Below are positions 1-7,241 of a stretch of 64,000 nucleotides of DNA, piece by piece. The notes under the pieces are model-generated. The model was not told the DNA's origin and searched no databases. It was given only the letters and a program-made list of their open reading frames with translations. This DNA comes from Amycolatopsis pretoriensis (GTDB lineage Bacteria > Actinomycetota > Actinomycetes > Mycobacteriales > Pseudonocardiaceae), in the NCBI RefSeq assembly GCF_900107925.1, contig NZ_FNUJ01000002.1:434001-498000 (forward strand), given 5' to 3'. How positions within the stretch are numbered: position 1 is the stretch's first letter; the number at the start of each line of letters is the position of its first letter. Position numbers and translations under genes: made by a program.

Positions 1-37
1 GCAGGGCTTCGTCGTCGGCGAGCACCACGGTGGTCAT
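1..37 (-). CDS. response regulator, N-terminal fragment
   Basis: Only the first 12 codons are in the window, running off the left edge. They read MTTVVLADDEAL, the beta-1 strand and acidic pocket (DD) that open a receiver domain. The ATG overlaps the TGA of the kinase upstream of it (ATGA), so the two are translationally coupled, as usual for NarL/DesR-type regulators behind a HisKA_3 kinase. The output domain is not visible. Confidence 0.8.
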   Translation of the reverse strand, partial: MTTVVLADDEAL

Positions 38-1167
38 CGGCTCTCCTGCCCGGGAAAGGCCGCCGCGGTGAGGAAGCGGCCGTCGGTGCGCGACACCCGC
101 AACTCGCCGCCGTGCTCGGCCAGCCGCTCGCGCAACATCGCGAGCCCGCCCAACGACGGCTCGCCGTCCTCGGCCGCGCCGTCGTTGAGGATCTCGATGC
201 CCGAGCGCGACAGGGTGATCCGCACCTGCCGGGCCTGGGCGTGCCGCAGGATGTTGGTCGTCGTCTCGCGCAGGACCTGGCCGAGCAGCTCGCCCGCGCG
301 GGCGTCCACTTCGGACTCCCGCTCGACGCGCACGTGGATGCCCGCCGCCTCGAAGAGGTTCTTCGCGTTCTCCAGCTCGGCGGACAGGTTCAGCCGCCGC
401 TGGGCGTGGGCGAGCTCCTTGGTCTGGACGATCGTGTCGCCGACCAGGCTGCGCACCTCCGCCAGCTCCGCGCGCGCCCGGTCGAGGTCGCTGTCCAGCA
501 GCTTCTCGGCCAGCGCGACCTTCAGCTTCACCACGTGCAGCGTGTGCCCCTGGATGTCGTGCAGGTCGCCGGCGAAGCGCACGCGTTCCCGGGTCACGGC
601 CAGCTCCGCCTCCCGCTCGCGCGACTGCTCCAGCTCGGCGATCAGGTCGAAGAACCGCTGGCTGACGAACATGAACCCGGTCGAGACCAGCACCGCGACC
701 GCGGGGATCGCGGCGTACTGGATCAGCCGGGGACCGACGCGGTCGTCGTGGACCAGCACGTTGGCCGCGCCCAGGACCGCGACCAGCGCGGTGAACCCGG
801 CCAGCGCCGCGAACCGCCGGCGCGGCAGCGGCGGGATGAGGAACGACCCCACCACCGACACGCCGAAGAACGCGGACGGGTCGTCGGTCAGCGCCCCGGC
901 CAGCCAGACCGCCGCGGCGACGGCGAGGCTGGGCCGCGCGACGCGCAGGTAGTCCCCCGCCGTCCAGCGTTCGGCGGTCGCCAGCGCCGCGATCAGCCCG
1001 ATCACCTGGATGACGACGTGCCACCAGGTCCGGGCGGTCAGCAGGAGCAGCAGCACGCCGACGACCGCGAGCGGCGGAACCGTCGTGATCAGGTTGAGCC
1101 GGCGCAGCCGCTGCTGGACCGCCCCGCCGGTCCAGGAGCTCCTGCGCGCGATCGTCGGTACCTCCAC
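34..1167 (-). CDS. DesK/NarX-type sensor histidine kinase (HisKA_3)
   Basis: Membrane sensor kinase of a two-component system, 377 aa from a GTG start at 1167. About five or six hydrophobic segments lie between residues 25 and 165. A short coiled linker follows, then the HisKA_3 dimerisation box DLHDIQGH with phosphoacceptor His203, and a HATPase domain with N-box ETTTNILRHA (Asn305) and a GLAMLRERL motif near 341. The gene overlaps the response regulator by 4 nt. Divergent from it are an ABC-2 exporter and a secreted peptidase, the usual targets of such systems. There is no large extracellular sensor loop, so a membrane or lipid signal is plausible (inference). The ORF is open far upstream of 1167, but that part is a shadow of the opposite-strand transporter. 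Confidence 0.88.
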   Translation of the reverse strand: MEVPTIARRSSWTGGAVQQRLRRLNLITTVPPLAVVGVLLLLLTARTWWHVVIQVIGLIAALATAERWTAGDYLRVARPSLAVAAAVWLAGALTDDPSAFFGVSVVGSFLIPPLPRRRFAALAGFTALVAVLGAANVLVHDDRVGPRLIQYAAIPAVAVLVSTGFMFVSQRFFDLIAELEQSREREAELAVTRERVRFAGDLHDIQGHTLHVVKLKVALAEKLLDSDLDRARAELAEVRSLVGDTIVQTKELAHAQRRLNLSAELENAKNLFEAAGIHVRVERESEVDARAGELLGQVLRETTTNILRHAQARQVRITLSRSGIEILNDGAAEDGEPSLGGLAMLRERLAEHGGELRVSRTDGRFLTAAAFPGQESR

Positions 1168-1202
1168 GGGTCCGAGCGTATCGGCCCCGGCGCGGCGCAC
1201 CA

Positions 1203-1236
1203 GTGACACCGCGTCACATCTCGGGGTGACGTCACC
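1203..1236. promoter_or_regulatory. GTGAC/GTCAC inverted repeats between kinase and exporter
   Basis: Two palindromic elements lie in the 108-bp divergent intergenic region. GTGAC (1203-1207) and GTCAC (1213-1217) are separated by 5 nt, and a perfect 12-bp palindrome GGTGACGTCACC occupies 1225-1236. Repeated GTGAC half-sites are reasonable candidate binding sites for the adjacent NarL/DesR-type response regulator, but that assignment is inference. Confidence 0.4.
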
Positions 1237-1275
1237 GCACTGCCCGGCCCGCGCCGATCCCGCTGGAATCGGAGC

Positions 1276-2160
1276 ATGTCCACGACACCCGTCATCGACG
1301 TCGACCGCCTCACCCTCACCTACGGCGGCTTCCCCGCCGTGAAGGACCTTTCGTTCCAAGTGGAACGCGGAGAGCTGTACGCGCTGCTCGGCACCAACGG
1401 CGCCGGGAAGACCTCGACGCTGGAGACCGTCGAAGGCCACCGCGCGCCGACCTCGGGCGCCGTGCGCGTGTTCGGGAAGGATCCGCGCGACCGCGCCGCC
1501 GTCCGGCCGCGGATGGGGATCATGCTGCAGGAAAGCGGGTTCTCCCCGGACCTGACCGTGCGCGAGACCGTCCGGCTGATCGGGCAGCTCACCGAACGCG
1601 CCGACGACGTCGGGCGCGTGCTCGGCGTCGCCGGGCTCAGTCCCAAGGCCACCACCAAGGTCGGGCAGCTCTCCGGCGGTGAGAAGCGGCGGCTGGACTT
1701 CGCCACCGCCGTATTCGGCACGCCCGAACTGGTCTTCCTCGACGAACCGACCACCGGCCTCGACATCCAGTCCCGCGACGCGCTCTGGGACGCGGTCGAC
1801 CGGCTGCGCGAGGACGGCGCCACGGTCGTCCTCACCACGCACTACCTCGAAGAGGCCCAGCAGCGCGCCGACCGCATCGGGCTGATGCACCAGGGCGCGT
1901 TCCACCGGGAAGGGACCGTCGCCGAGCTGACGCGCACCCTGCCCGCGACCATCCACTTCGGCCTGCCGCCACGCGCGCCCGCGCCCCCGCTGCACGCCAC
2001 CCGCCAACCCGACGGCCACTTCCTCGTCGAGACCTTCGGCCTGCAGAAGGACCTGCACACGCTGCTCGGCTGGGCGCAGGACCACGCCGTGGAACTGCAC
2101 GACCTGCGCGCCGGGCCGACCCGGCTCGACGACGTCTTCCGCGCCATCGAACACTCCTGA
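1276..2160 (+). CDS. ABC-2 type exporter, ATP-binding subunit
   Basis: ATPase of a two-component ABC exporter, 294 aa. It has Walker A GTNGAGKT (39-46), an LSGGE signature near 133, Walker B LVFLDEP near 155 and a switch histidine in TTHYLEEA. The C-terminal 80 residues resemble the extension of CcmA/DrrA-type drug or lipid exporters. It sits 15 nt upstream of its membrane partner and is divergent from the DesK-type kinase, an arrangement typical of signal-responsive antibiotic or membrane-stress exporters. The substrate cannot be told from sequence. Confidence 0.92.
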   Translation: MSTTPVIDVDRLTLTYGGFPAVKDLSFQVERGELYALLGTNGAGKTSTLETVEGHRAPTSGAVRVFGKDPRDRAAVRPRMGIMLQESGFSPDLTVRETVRLIGQLTERADDVGRVLGVAGLSPKATTKVGQLSGGEKRRLDFATAVFGTPELVFLDEPTTGLDIQSRDALWDAVDRLREDGATVVLTTHYLEEAQQRADRIGLMHQGAFHREGTVAELTRTLPATIHFGLPPRAPAPPLHATRQPDGHFLVETFGLQKDLHTLLGWAQDHAVELHDLRAGPTRLDDVFRAIEHS

Positions 2161-2175
2161 AAAGAGGACACTCCC

Positions 2176-2895
2176 ATGTGGACGATCGCTCGCGGCGAGC
2201 TGATCCAGATCTTCCGCAACCGCTTGGTACTGGTCACCGCCCTCGTGCTGCCGGCCGGGCTCAGCGCGTTCTTCGTGTTCCGGCACGACCTGTTCGCGCA
2301 AGTGGGCAGCCTCGGCTACATCGCGACGCTCGCCCTGTTCTTCGTGGCGGGCATCGGGCTCTACACGACGTCGGTGACCACGCTGGCGTCCCGCCGCCAG
2401 AACCTTTTCCTCAAGCGCCTGCGCTCCACCGCGGCCCGCGACAGCGGGATCCTCGGCGGGCTGCTGCTGCCGATCACCGTGCTGTCGGTGGCCCAGATCG
2501 CCGTCATCCTCGGCGCGCTGGCCGCGGTCGCCGGGAAGCCGGCGGACCCGGTGCTGCTGGTGGCGGCCGTCGTCGCGACCGTGGCCATGATGCTCGCGCT
2601 CGGGCTGGCGACGGCCGGGCTGACCAACTCCCCCGAGCACGCGCAGGTCACGACGCTGCCGGTCAGCCTCGGGGTGATCGGCGTGGCCGGCTGGGTCGGC
2701 CTGACCGGCACCGGCGAGCTGACACTGCTCAAGCGCCTGCTGCCCGGCGGGTCGGCGACCGAGCTGGTGCTGAACGCCTGGAACGGCGGCAAGCCGCTGA
2801 CCGATTCGCTGGTCCTGTTCGGACCGACGCTGGCCTGGGTCGTCATCGCCGTCGCGTTGGCGTCGCGGCTCTTCCGCTGGGAACCGCGCCGCTGA
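2176..2895 (+). CDS. ABC-2 type exporter, membrane subunit
   Basis: Integral membrane partner of the preceding ATPase, 239 aa with about six hydrophobic helices, of the ABC2_membrane family. The order is a short cytoplasmic N-terminus (MWTIARGELIQIFRNR), a first helix pair, a coupling region (RRQNLFLKRLRST), then four more helices, ending in a basic tail. AAAGAGGA precedes the ATG at good spacing. It is probably transcribed with the ATPase and the peptidase that follows 26 nt later. Confidence 0.88.
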   Translation: MWTIARGELIQIFRNRLVLVTALVLPAGLSAFFVFRHDLFAQVGSLGYIATLALFFVAGIGLYTTSVTTLASRRQNLFLKRLRSTAARDSGILGGLLLPITVLSVAQIAVILGALAAVAGKPADPVLLVAAVVATVAMMLALGLATAGLTNSPEHAQVTTLPVSLGVIGVAGWVGLTGTGELTLLKRLLPGGSATELVLNAWNGGKPLTDSLVLFGPTLAWVVIAVALASRLFRWEPRR

Positions 2896-2921
2896 TGCGG
2901 CACACCGAGAAAGGATCACCG

Positions 2922-4358
2922 ATGCGCAAGACCCTGCTGGCCGTCGCCGTGCTCGGCGCGACCGTCGTGACACCGGCTTCCGCGTCCGCGAGCGAACCGG
3001 CCTGGGGCCCCTGCCCGGCCGGAGCATTCCCCACGCCGGACCTGCAGTGCACCACGCTGAAGGTCCCCCTGGACTACCGCAACCCGGACGGCCGCAAGAT
3101 CGACATCGCGGTCTCGCGGCTGCCGAGCAAGCACCCGGAGAAGCGGCGCGGCGTGCTGCTGACGAACCCGGGCGGGCCCGGCGGCGAGGGCCTGGACTAC
3201 CCGCAGCTGCTGAAGCTCGTCAAGCTGCCGCAGGACGTCCTCGACTCCTACGACATCATCGGCTTCGACCCGCGCGGCGTCGGGCACAGCACCCCGGTGA
3301 CGTGCGACCTGACCGACGAGCAGCTGGCGATCGGGAACCTGCCGTACGCGAACGGCCCGGCCGACGTCGTGAAGCAGGCGGCGGTCGCGAAGGCGGAGGC
3401 GAAGGAGTGCACGGCCGCCTCGACGGCGTCGATGCTGCCGTACGTCACGACGGCGAACACCGCGCGGGACATGGACCGCATCCGCCAGGCGCTCGGCGAG
3501 CCCGCGGTGTCCTACCTGGGCGCGTCCTACGGCACGTACCTGGGCGCGGTGTACACGACGATGTTCCCCGAGCGCAGCGACCGGTTCGTCCTGGACAGCA
3601 ACCTCGGGCCGGGCGGCTACGACATCGACGCGATGCGCAACTTCGGCCGGGGCATGGAGGACCGCTTCCCGGACTTCGCGAAGTTCGCCGCGGCGCACCC
3701 GGAGTACGGGCTGGGCACGACGCCGGCGCGGGTGACGGCGAAGTTCCACGAGCTGGCCGCCCGGCTGGACAAGACACCGGTCGACTGGGTCACAGGATCG
3801 GCCTTCCGGGGCTTGACGTTCGAGGGGCTCTACGCCACGAACCTGACCCGGCTGGCCGAGGACTGGCAGGCGCTGGACCAGGGCCGGGCGCCGAAGCCGC
3901 CGGGCGGGTCGGTGTCGACGTCGGTGCAGAACCTCTTCGCGGCCCGGTTCGCGGTGCTCTGCGGCGACTCGGCGTGGCCGCGGTCGGTGGCCGGCTACCA
4001 GCTCGACGTCGCGGTGGACCGGATCCGCTACCCGCTGATCGGCGCGGCGACGGCGAACATCGCGGCGTGCGCGTTCTGGCCGTCGGCGCCGGTGGAGCCG
4101 AAGGTGCGGATCACCGGCCGGGGGCCGGCGAACGTGCTGCTGGTGCAGAACGAGCGTGACCCGGGGACGCCGTTGGCGGGTGCCCGCAAGCTGCGCGCGG
4201 CGTTCGGCGACCGGGCGCGGATGGTGACCGTCGACCAGGGCGGGCACGGCGCGTACCTCTTCGGGCCGAACCGGTGCGGGAACACCGCGGTGACGGAGTT
4301 CCTGGGGACCGGGTCGCGCCCGGCGCGGGATCTGGCCTGCGCGGCGGAGACCACCTGA
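2922..4358 (+). CDS. secreted alpha/beta-hydrolase, S33 family (tripeptidyl aminopeptidase-like)
   Basis: Exported peptidase/hydrolase, 478 aa. A Sec signal peptide (MRKTLLAVAVLGATVV, cleavage near ASASA) is followed by an alpha/beta-hydrolase core with oxyanion stretch LTNPGGPGG, nucleophile elbow GASYG (Ser near 202), acid NERDPGTP near 409 and His in QGGHGAYL near 440. This is the layout of the TAP-like C-terminal family of Streptomyces tripeptidyl aminopeptidases. The start is set by AAAGGA upstream of 2922 and by the signal peptide. Proximity to the exporter suggests co-expression; the natural substrate is unknown. Confidence 0.85.
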   Translation: MRKTLLAVAVLGATVVTPASASASEPAWGPCPAGAFPTPDLQCTTLKVPLDYRNPDGRKIDIAVSRLPSKHPEKRRGVLLTNPGGPGGEGLDYPQLLKLVKLPQDVLDSYDIIGFDPRGVGHSTPVTCDLTDEQLAIGNLPYANGPADVVKQAAVAKAEAKECTAASTASMLPYVTTANTARDMDRIRQALGEPAVSYLGASYGTYLGAVYTTMFPERSDRFVLDSNLGPGGYDIDAMRNFGRGMEDRFPDFAKFAAAHPEYGLGTTPARVTAKFHELAARLDKTPVDWVTGSAFRGLTFEGLYATNLTRLAEDWQALDQGRAPKPPGGSVSTSVQNLFAARFAVLCGDSAWPRSVAGYQLDVAVDRIRYPLIGAATANIAACAFWPSAPVEPKVRITGRGPANVLLVQNERDPGTPLAGARKLRAAFGDRARMVTVDQGGHGAYLFGPNRCGNTAVTEFLGTGSRPARDLACAAETT

Positions 4359-4372
4359 CGGGGTATGGGGCT

Positions 4373-4400
4373 GTGCGGCGGGCAGGGGTGCTCGCCGCAC
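4373..4400. terminator. hairpin between convergent genes
   Basis: A 12-bp stem with one mismatch (GTGCGGCGGGCA, 4373-4384, and TGCTCGCCGCAC, 4389-4400) closes a GGGG loop in the 52-bp gap between the peptidase and the convergent reductase. No U-tract follows, as is common in actinobacteria. It probably serves both directions. Confidence 0.55.
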
Positions 4401-4410
4401 CGCCCCGCCG

Positions 4411-5316
4411 TCAGTCCGCCACGCGGATGATCGTCTTGCCCGGGCCCCGCCGGGGACGGCCGAACGCCTCCGCCGCCTCGGTGAGCGGGAGCACCTCGCC
4501 GACGAGGGGCTTCAACCGGCCGTCGCGCACCCGCTGGGCCAGCTCCGCGAGCCGCACCCGGTCCGGCTCGACCACGAAGAACACCGCGCGGCCGTGCTCC
4601 GGCCACACCGTGGGCGGCTCGGCGATCGTCACGAGGGTGCCGCCGGGGCGGACCAGCGCCGCCGAGCGCGCGAGGACGTCGCCGCCGAGGACGTCGAACA
4701 CGACGTCGACGGGCTCGTCCCAGGTGGCCGGGTCCGCGAAGGCGTCGGCGCCCAGGCCGAGCACGAGGTCGCGGTCGCGGGCCCGGCCGGTGCCGATCAC
4801 GCGGGCGCCCGCCTCCCGGGCGAGCTGGACGGCGAGGGACCCCACGCCGCCGGCGGCGCCGTGGATCAGCACCGTCTGGCCGGTGCTCAGCCCGGCGTGG
4901 TCGAACAGTCCCTGCCACGCGGTCAGTCCCGAGATCGGCAGCGCCGCGGCGACGGTGTGGTCGAGGTCGGCGGGCAGCGGCGCGAGGTTGCGCGCCTCCA
5001 CCGCCGTGTACTCGGCCAGGGAGCCGTCACGCGCCCAGTCGGCGAACCCGAACACGCGCTGGCCGACGGTCAGGCCGGTCGTCCCGTAGCCCAGCTCGGT
5101 GACGACGCCGGAGAGCTCGTGGCCGGGGACGCTGGGCGCGCGGTCGTGGCCGGCGCGGTCGGTCCAGGTGGCCGGCCAGGTCAGCTCGCCGGGCGTGAAG
5201 CCGGCGGCGTGGACCCGGACGACGACGTCGTTCTCGGCGGCGTGCGGGTGGGGCAGCTCGGTCAGGGCGAGCCCGCCGAGGCCCGCTTCCCGGTCGCTCG
5301 CGGTGATGGCACGCAT
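4411..5316 (-). CDS. NADP-dependent medium-chain oxidoreductase (quinone reductase-like)
   Basis: Zinc-independent MDR family enzyme, 301 aa. The N-terminal GroES-like fold (PSVPGHELSGVV, VGQRVFGF) is followed by a Rossmann domain with HGAAGGVGS near residue 145. No structural-zinc cysteine cluster is visible, which points to NADPH:quinone or enone reductase chemistry rather than an alcohol dehydrogenase. Its start lies 1 nt past the stop of the HD protein, so the two form an operon driven from the palindromic promoter near 6065. The substrate is unknown. Confidence 0.88.
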   Translation of the reverse strand: MRAITASDREAGLGGLALTELPHPHAAENDVVVRVHAAGFTPGELTWPATWTDRAGHDRAPSVPGHELSGVVTELGYGTTGLTVGQRVFGFADWARDGSLAEYTAVEARNLAPLPADLDHTVAAALPISGLTAWQGLFDHAGLSTGQTVLIHGAAGGVGSLAVQLAREAGARVIGTGRARDRDLVLGLGADAFADPATWDEPVDVVFDVLGGDVLARSAALVRPGGTLVTIAEPPTVWPEHGRAVFFVVEPDRVRLAELAQRVRDGRLKPLVGEVLPLTEAAEAFGRPRRGPGKTIIRVAD

Positions 5317-5317
5317 G

Positions 5318-5956
5318 TCAGCTCTCCCAAGCGGAGCCGAGGACGCGCTCGACGGTCGTCGGGCGCTTGAAGCCGGGGAGGAAGTGCTCGATGACGTCGG
5401 CGTTCACGGTGCCGTTGGTCGTCTCCGGGCGGTCCTTCTGCCCCTCGAAGTAGGCGGTCAGGAACTCGTGCTTGAAGTCGCCCCGCGGGTGGGCGGCGAC
5501 GATCTCCGCCACCCGGCCGGGGTCCAGCTCGCCGAGGCCGAACCCGACGACGTCGGTCAGCACGCCGAAGTGCGTCGCGGCGATCTCCGGGCCCATGCGG
5601 CCGGGGATGCCGGGCGTGGTGTGCAGCGCGATCGCCGTCCACACGGTTTCCGCGGCCGCGGCGGAGAAGCCGTGCTCCAGCAGGAACCGGCGCCCGTGGT
5701 CGGCCCCGTCGACCTCGAAGCGCTGTTCGACGTCGGAGAACGGCGTCGCGAGGCCGGTGTCGTGGAAGAGCGCGGCCAGGTAGAGCAGCTCGGGATCGGG
5801 GTCGGCGCCGAGCCGTTCGGCGTGCAGCCGGGCGAAGAAGTACACCCGGCGCGAGTGGTGGTAGACGAGCGGGCTGGTGGTCCCCCGGACGAGCCGCGCC
5901 GCTTCGGCGACCGCCGCCGTCCCGGGGACGTCCACTCCCGCGATGACTTCCGTCAT
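5318..5956 (-). CDS. HD-domain phosphohydrolase-like protein
   Basis: 212-aa soluble protein of the HD superfamily. Metal-binding residues are visible in VYHHSRRVYFFA, ALFHDTG (the HD pair) and TAIALHTTPG. The arrangement resembles the cyanamide-hydratase-like HD group more than a nucleotide phosphodiesterase. The ATG at 5956 is chosen because AGAAGGAAAGG precedes it; the ORF is open 29 codons further but that part looks non-coding. It is first gene of an operon with the reductase. The reaction is unknown. Confidence 0.8.
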   Translation of the reverse strand: MTEVIAGVDVPGTAAVAEAARLVRGTTSPLVYHHSRRVYFFARLHAERLGADPDPELLYLAALFHDTGLATPFSDVEQRFEVDGADHGRRFLLEHGFSAAAAETVWTAIALHTTPGIPGRMGPEIAATHFGVLTDVVGFGLGELDPGRVAEIVAAHPRGDFKHEFLTAYFEGQKDRPETTNGTVNADVIEHFLPGFKRPTTVERVLGSAWES

Positions 5957-6046
5957 GACGTTTGCCTTTCCTTCTCGAGTATCGCGACGACCCGGTGCCC
6001 GCGAACCACCTTCCCGCGGCTCCGTCGCCGAACCAACCTGCAACCG

Positions 6047-6085
6047 AAGCTAACCTCGCGTTTCGTTACAGTCAAATACTGTAAC
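6047..6085 (-). promoter_or_regulatory. promoter with overlapping palindromic operator for the HD/reductase operon
   Basis: Read on the minus strand, TTGACT (6075-6070) and TAGCTT (6052-6047) are 17 nt apart, a good sigma-70-type promoter. A perfect inverted repeat, GTTACAG (6065-6071) and CTGTAAC (6079-6085) around a 7-nt spacer, covers the -35 box, the position expected of a repressor site. No TetR or similar gene is adjacent, so the regulator is unidentified. Confidence 0.6.
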
Positions 6086-6102
6086 CTATCTAACGCGGAC
6101 AG

Positions 6103-6140
6103 CGGCGCCCGCGCGCGGACGGCTCCGCGCGCGGGCGCCG
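6103..6140 (-). terminator. strong hairpin after the orphan F0 c gene
   Basis: A perfect 17-bp GC-rich stem (6103-6119 with 6124-6140) closes a CGGC loop. It begins 3 nt beyond the stop codon of the minus-strand c-subunit gene. It should end that transcript before the HD/reductase promoter. Confidence 0.7.
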
Positions 6141-6143
6141 GGC

Positions 6144-6389
6144 TCACTTGGTCGACGCGATGAAGTACACGACGATGCCGATCAACGCGAGCACTTCACT
6201 CAGCACGAACGTCGAATACCCCATCGTCTGCAATTTCCCTCGCATTTCCGGCTGCCGTGCGGTACTGTTGATGACGGCCGCGAAGATGAGGCCCACGCCG
6301 ATTCCCGGGCCGATCGCGCCCAGTCCGTAGCCGATGGCGGCGAGGCCGGGGTTGATGTTGGTGGTTTGCGCCAAAACAGCGTCGTTCAT
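6144..6389 (-). CDS. orphan F0 ATP synthase subunit c
   Basis: 81-aa hairpin membrane proteolipid of the AtpE family, which forms the proton-carrying ring of F0. Helix 1 (GLAAIGYGLGAIGPGIGVGL) carries the glycine-zipper motif, the polar loop has ARQPE (44-48), and helix 2 (FVLSEVLALIGIVVYF) carries the essential carboxylate Glu65. All key residues are intact, so it looks functional. It stands alone: no other atp gene is in the window, and it has its own terminator. It could be a second copy used under special conditions, or a moved gene. Unlike typical actinobacterial c subunits, positions 39-43 (VINST) depart from the usual KTIEG-like sequence. Confidence 0.85.
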   Translation of the reverse strand: MNDAVLAQTTNINPGLAAIGYGLGAIGPGIGVGLIFAAVINSTARQPEMRGKLQTMGYSTFVLSEVLALIGIVVYFIASTK

Positions 6390-6641
6390 GGACGTTCCCC
6401 TTCACATCGGCCCACGCGCAGGCTCGCGTGGAGCAGCGGCTTCTGGTGTCGCACCGAAAAAGCGAAGGCGCCGGAAACGGCAGCCGGGTCAGGTCGAGGG
6501 CACTCGCCGGGCAGAACAATCGACGGGGCGGGAATTCACCGGAACCGATGGTTCGAACACGGCAAGGATATCAGAAAAAGGCATCGCTCGTCCGTGCACG
6601 GAATGCGTTACACCGGTTCGCCCACAGCGAAGAAGACTTGC
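6390..6641. other. intergenic region with weak promoter-like element
   Basis: 252 bp without a convincing gene. On the minus strand TATCCT (6570-6565) could be a -10 box for the c-subunit gene, but no good -35 is seen. A GGTTCGAAC string near 6550 resembles a tRNA T-loop but has no stem. Confidence 0.3.
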
Positions 6642-7130
6642 TCAGTCCTCTTCGGCCGTCGCCGAGAGAAACGCCGCCAGGTCGTCGGTGAACCTGAGCA
6701 GCAAGTCGTAGAACGTCTGGCGATCCTTCGCCGACCACTCCGACAGCGCCTCACCGAACCAGCCGAGCAGCGTGGTGACGTACCGGTCGGCGAGCTCGGC
6801 GCCATCCGGGGTCAGCTCGACCAGGCGCGCGCGGCGGTCGTCCGGATCGGCCAGCCCGCGCACCAGGCGACGTCGCTCGAGCACGTGCAGGTGACGCGTG
6901 ACGTGCGGCCCGGCGACCTGCATCCGGTCGGCGATCTCGCCGACGCGCATCGCCTTCCCCGACATGTGCAGCGCGATGATGATCGACAACCCGGGTCGGT
7001 CGAGGTCCGCGCCGACCCGCTTCATCGCCCGCTCCCCCAGGCCGCTGCGGTTCAGCACCGTGCCCAGCTGCATGAGCCGGGGCAGCACGGACCGCAGGTC
7101 GGACCCGTCGCCGGCGTTGGTGTCGGCCAT
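6642..7130 (-). CDS. MarR family transcriptional regulator
   Basis: 162-aa winged-helix repressor. The recognition region MRVGEIADRMQVAGPHVTRHLHVLERRRLV and the wing with LADPDDRRARLVELTPDG are typical of MarR. ATG at 7130 is preferred; a GTG one codon upstream is possible. It is divergent from a flavin monooxygenase, and two near-identical palindromic operators lie between them. It therefore probably represses both itself and the monooxygenase and is released by a small aromatic ligand (family knowledge plus inference). Confidence 0.9.
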   Translation of the reverse strand: MADTNAGDGSDLRSVLPRLMQLGTVLNRSGLGERAMKRVGADLDRPGLSIIIALHMSGKAMRVGEIADRMQVAGPHVTRHLHVLERRRLVRGLADPDDRRARLVELTPDGAELADRYVTTLLGWFGEALSEWSAKDRQTFYDLLLRFTDDLAAFLSATAEED

Positions 7131-7142
7131 CACACTCCCTTA

Positions 7143-7161
7143 GATAGCTAACTTAGGTATA
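7143..7161. promoter_or_regulatory. MarR operator 1
   Basis: GATAGCTAACTTAGGTATA, an AT-rich imperfect palindrome in an otherwise GC-rich region, 12 bp upstream of the MarR start. It matches the reverse complement of the second site at 7213-7231 at 17 of 19 positions (hand count). Confidence 0.65.
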
Positions 7162-7171
7162 TAGTTGCGTC

Positions 7172-7194
7172 ATGCCGCAGCGCTCTCGCGGCAT
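7172..7194. repeat. small inverted repeat between the two MarR operators
   Basis: ATGCCGC (7172-7178) and GCGGCAT (7188-7194) form a perfect 7-bp inverted repeat with a 9-nt loop, midway between the operators. It may be structural or a further protein site; no function can be assigned. Confidence 0.35.
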
Positions 7195-7212
7195 TGTCGC
7201 ACCCACGAAATA

Positions 7213-7231
7213 GATACCTAACTTAGCTATC
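7213..7231. promoter_or_regulatory. MarR operator 2
   Basis: GATACCTAACTTAGCTATC, an imperfect palindrome ending 10 nt before the monooxygenase ATG. Bound MarR would block both promoter clearance and the leader. Confidence 0.65.
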
Positions 7232-7241
7232 GGGGGTTCTC

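Noticed and set aside
1168..3027. Long minus-strand ORF continuing upstream of the histidine kinase
   Set aside because: It is arginine/glutamine-rich and lies opposite the ABC exporter and peptidase genes, whose motifs are clear on the plus strand.
6548..6562. tRNA-like T-loop GGTTCGAAC
   Set aside because: No T-stem pairing and no acceptor or anticodon arm around it.
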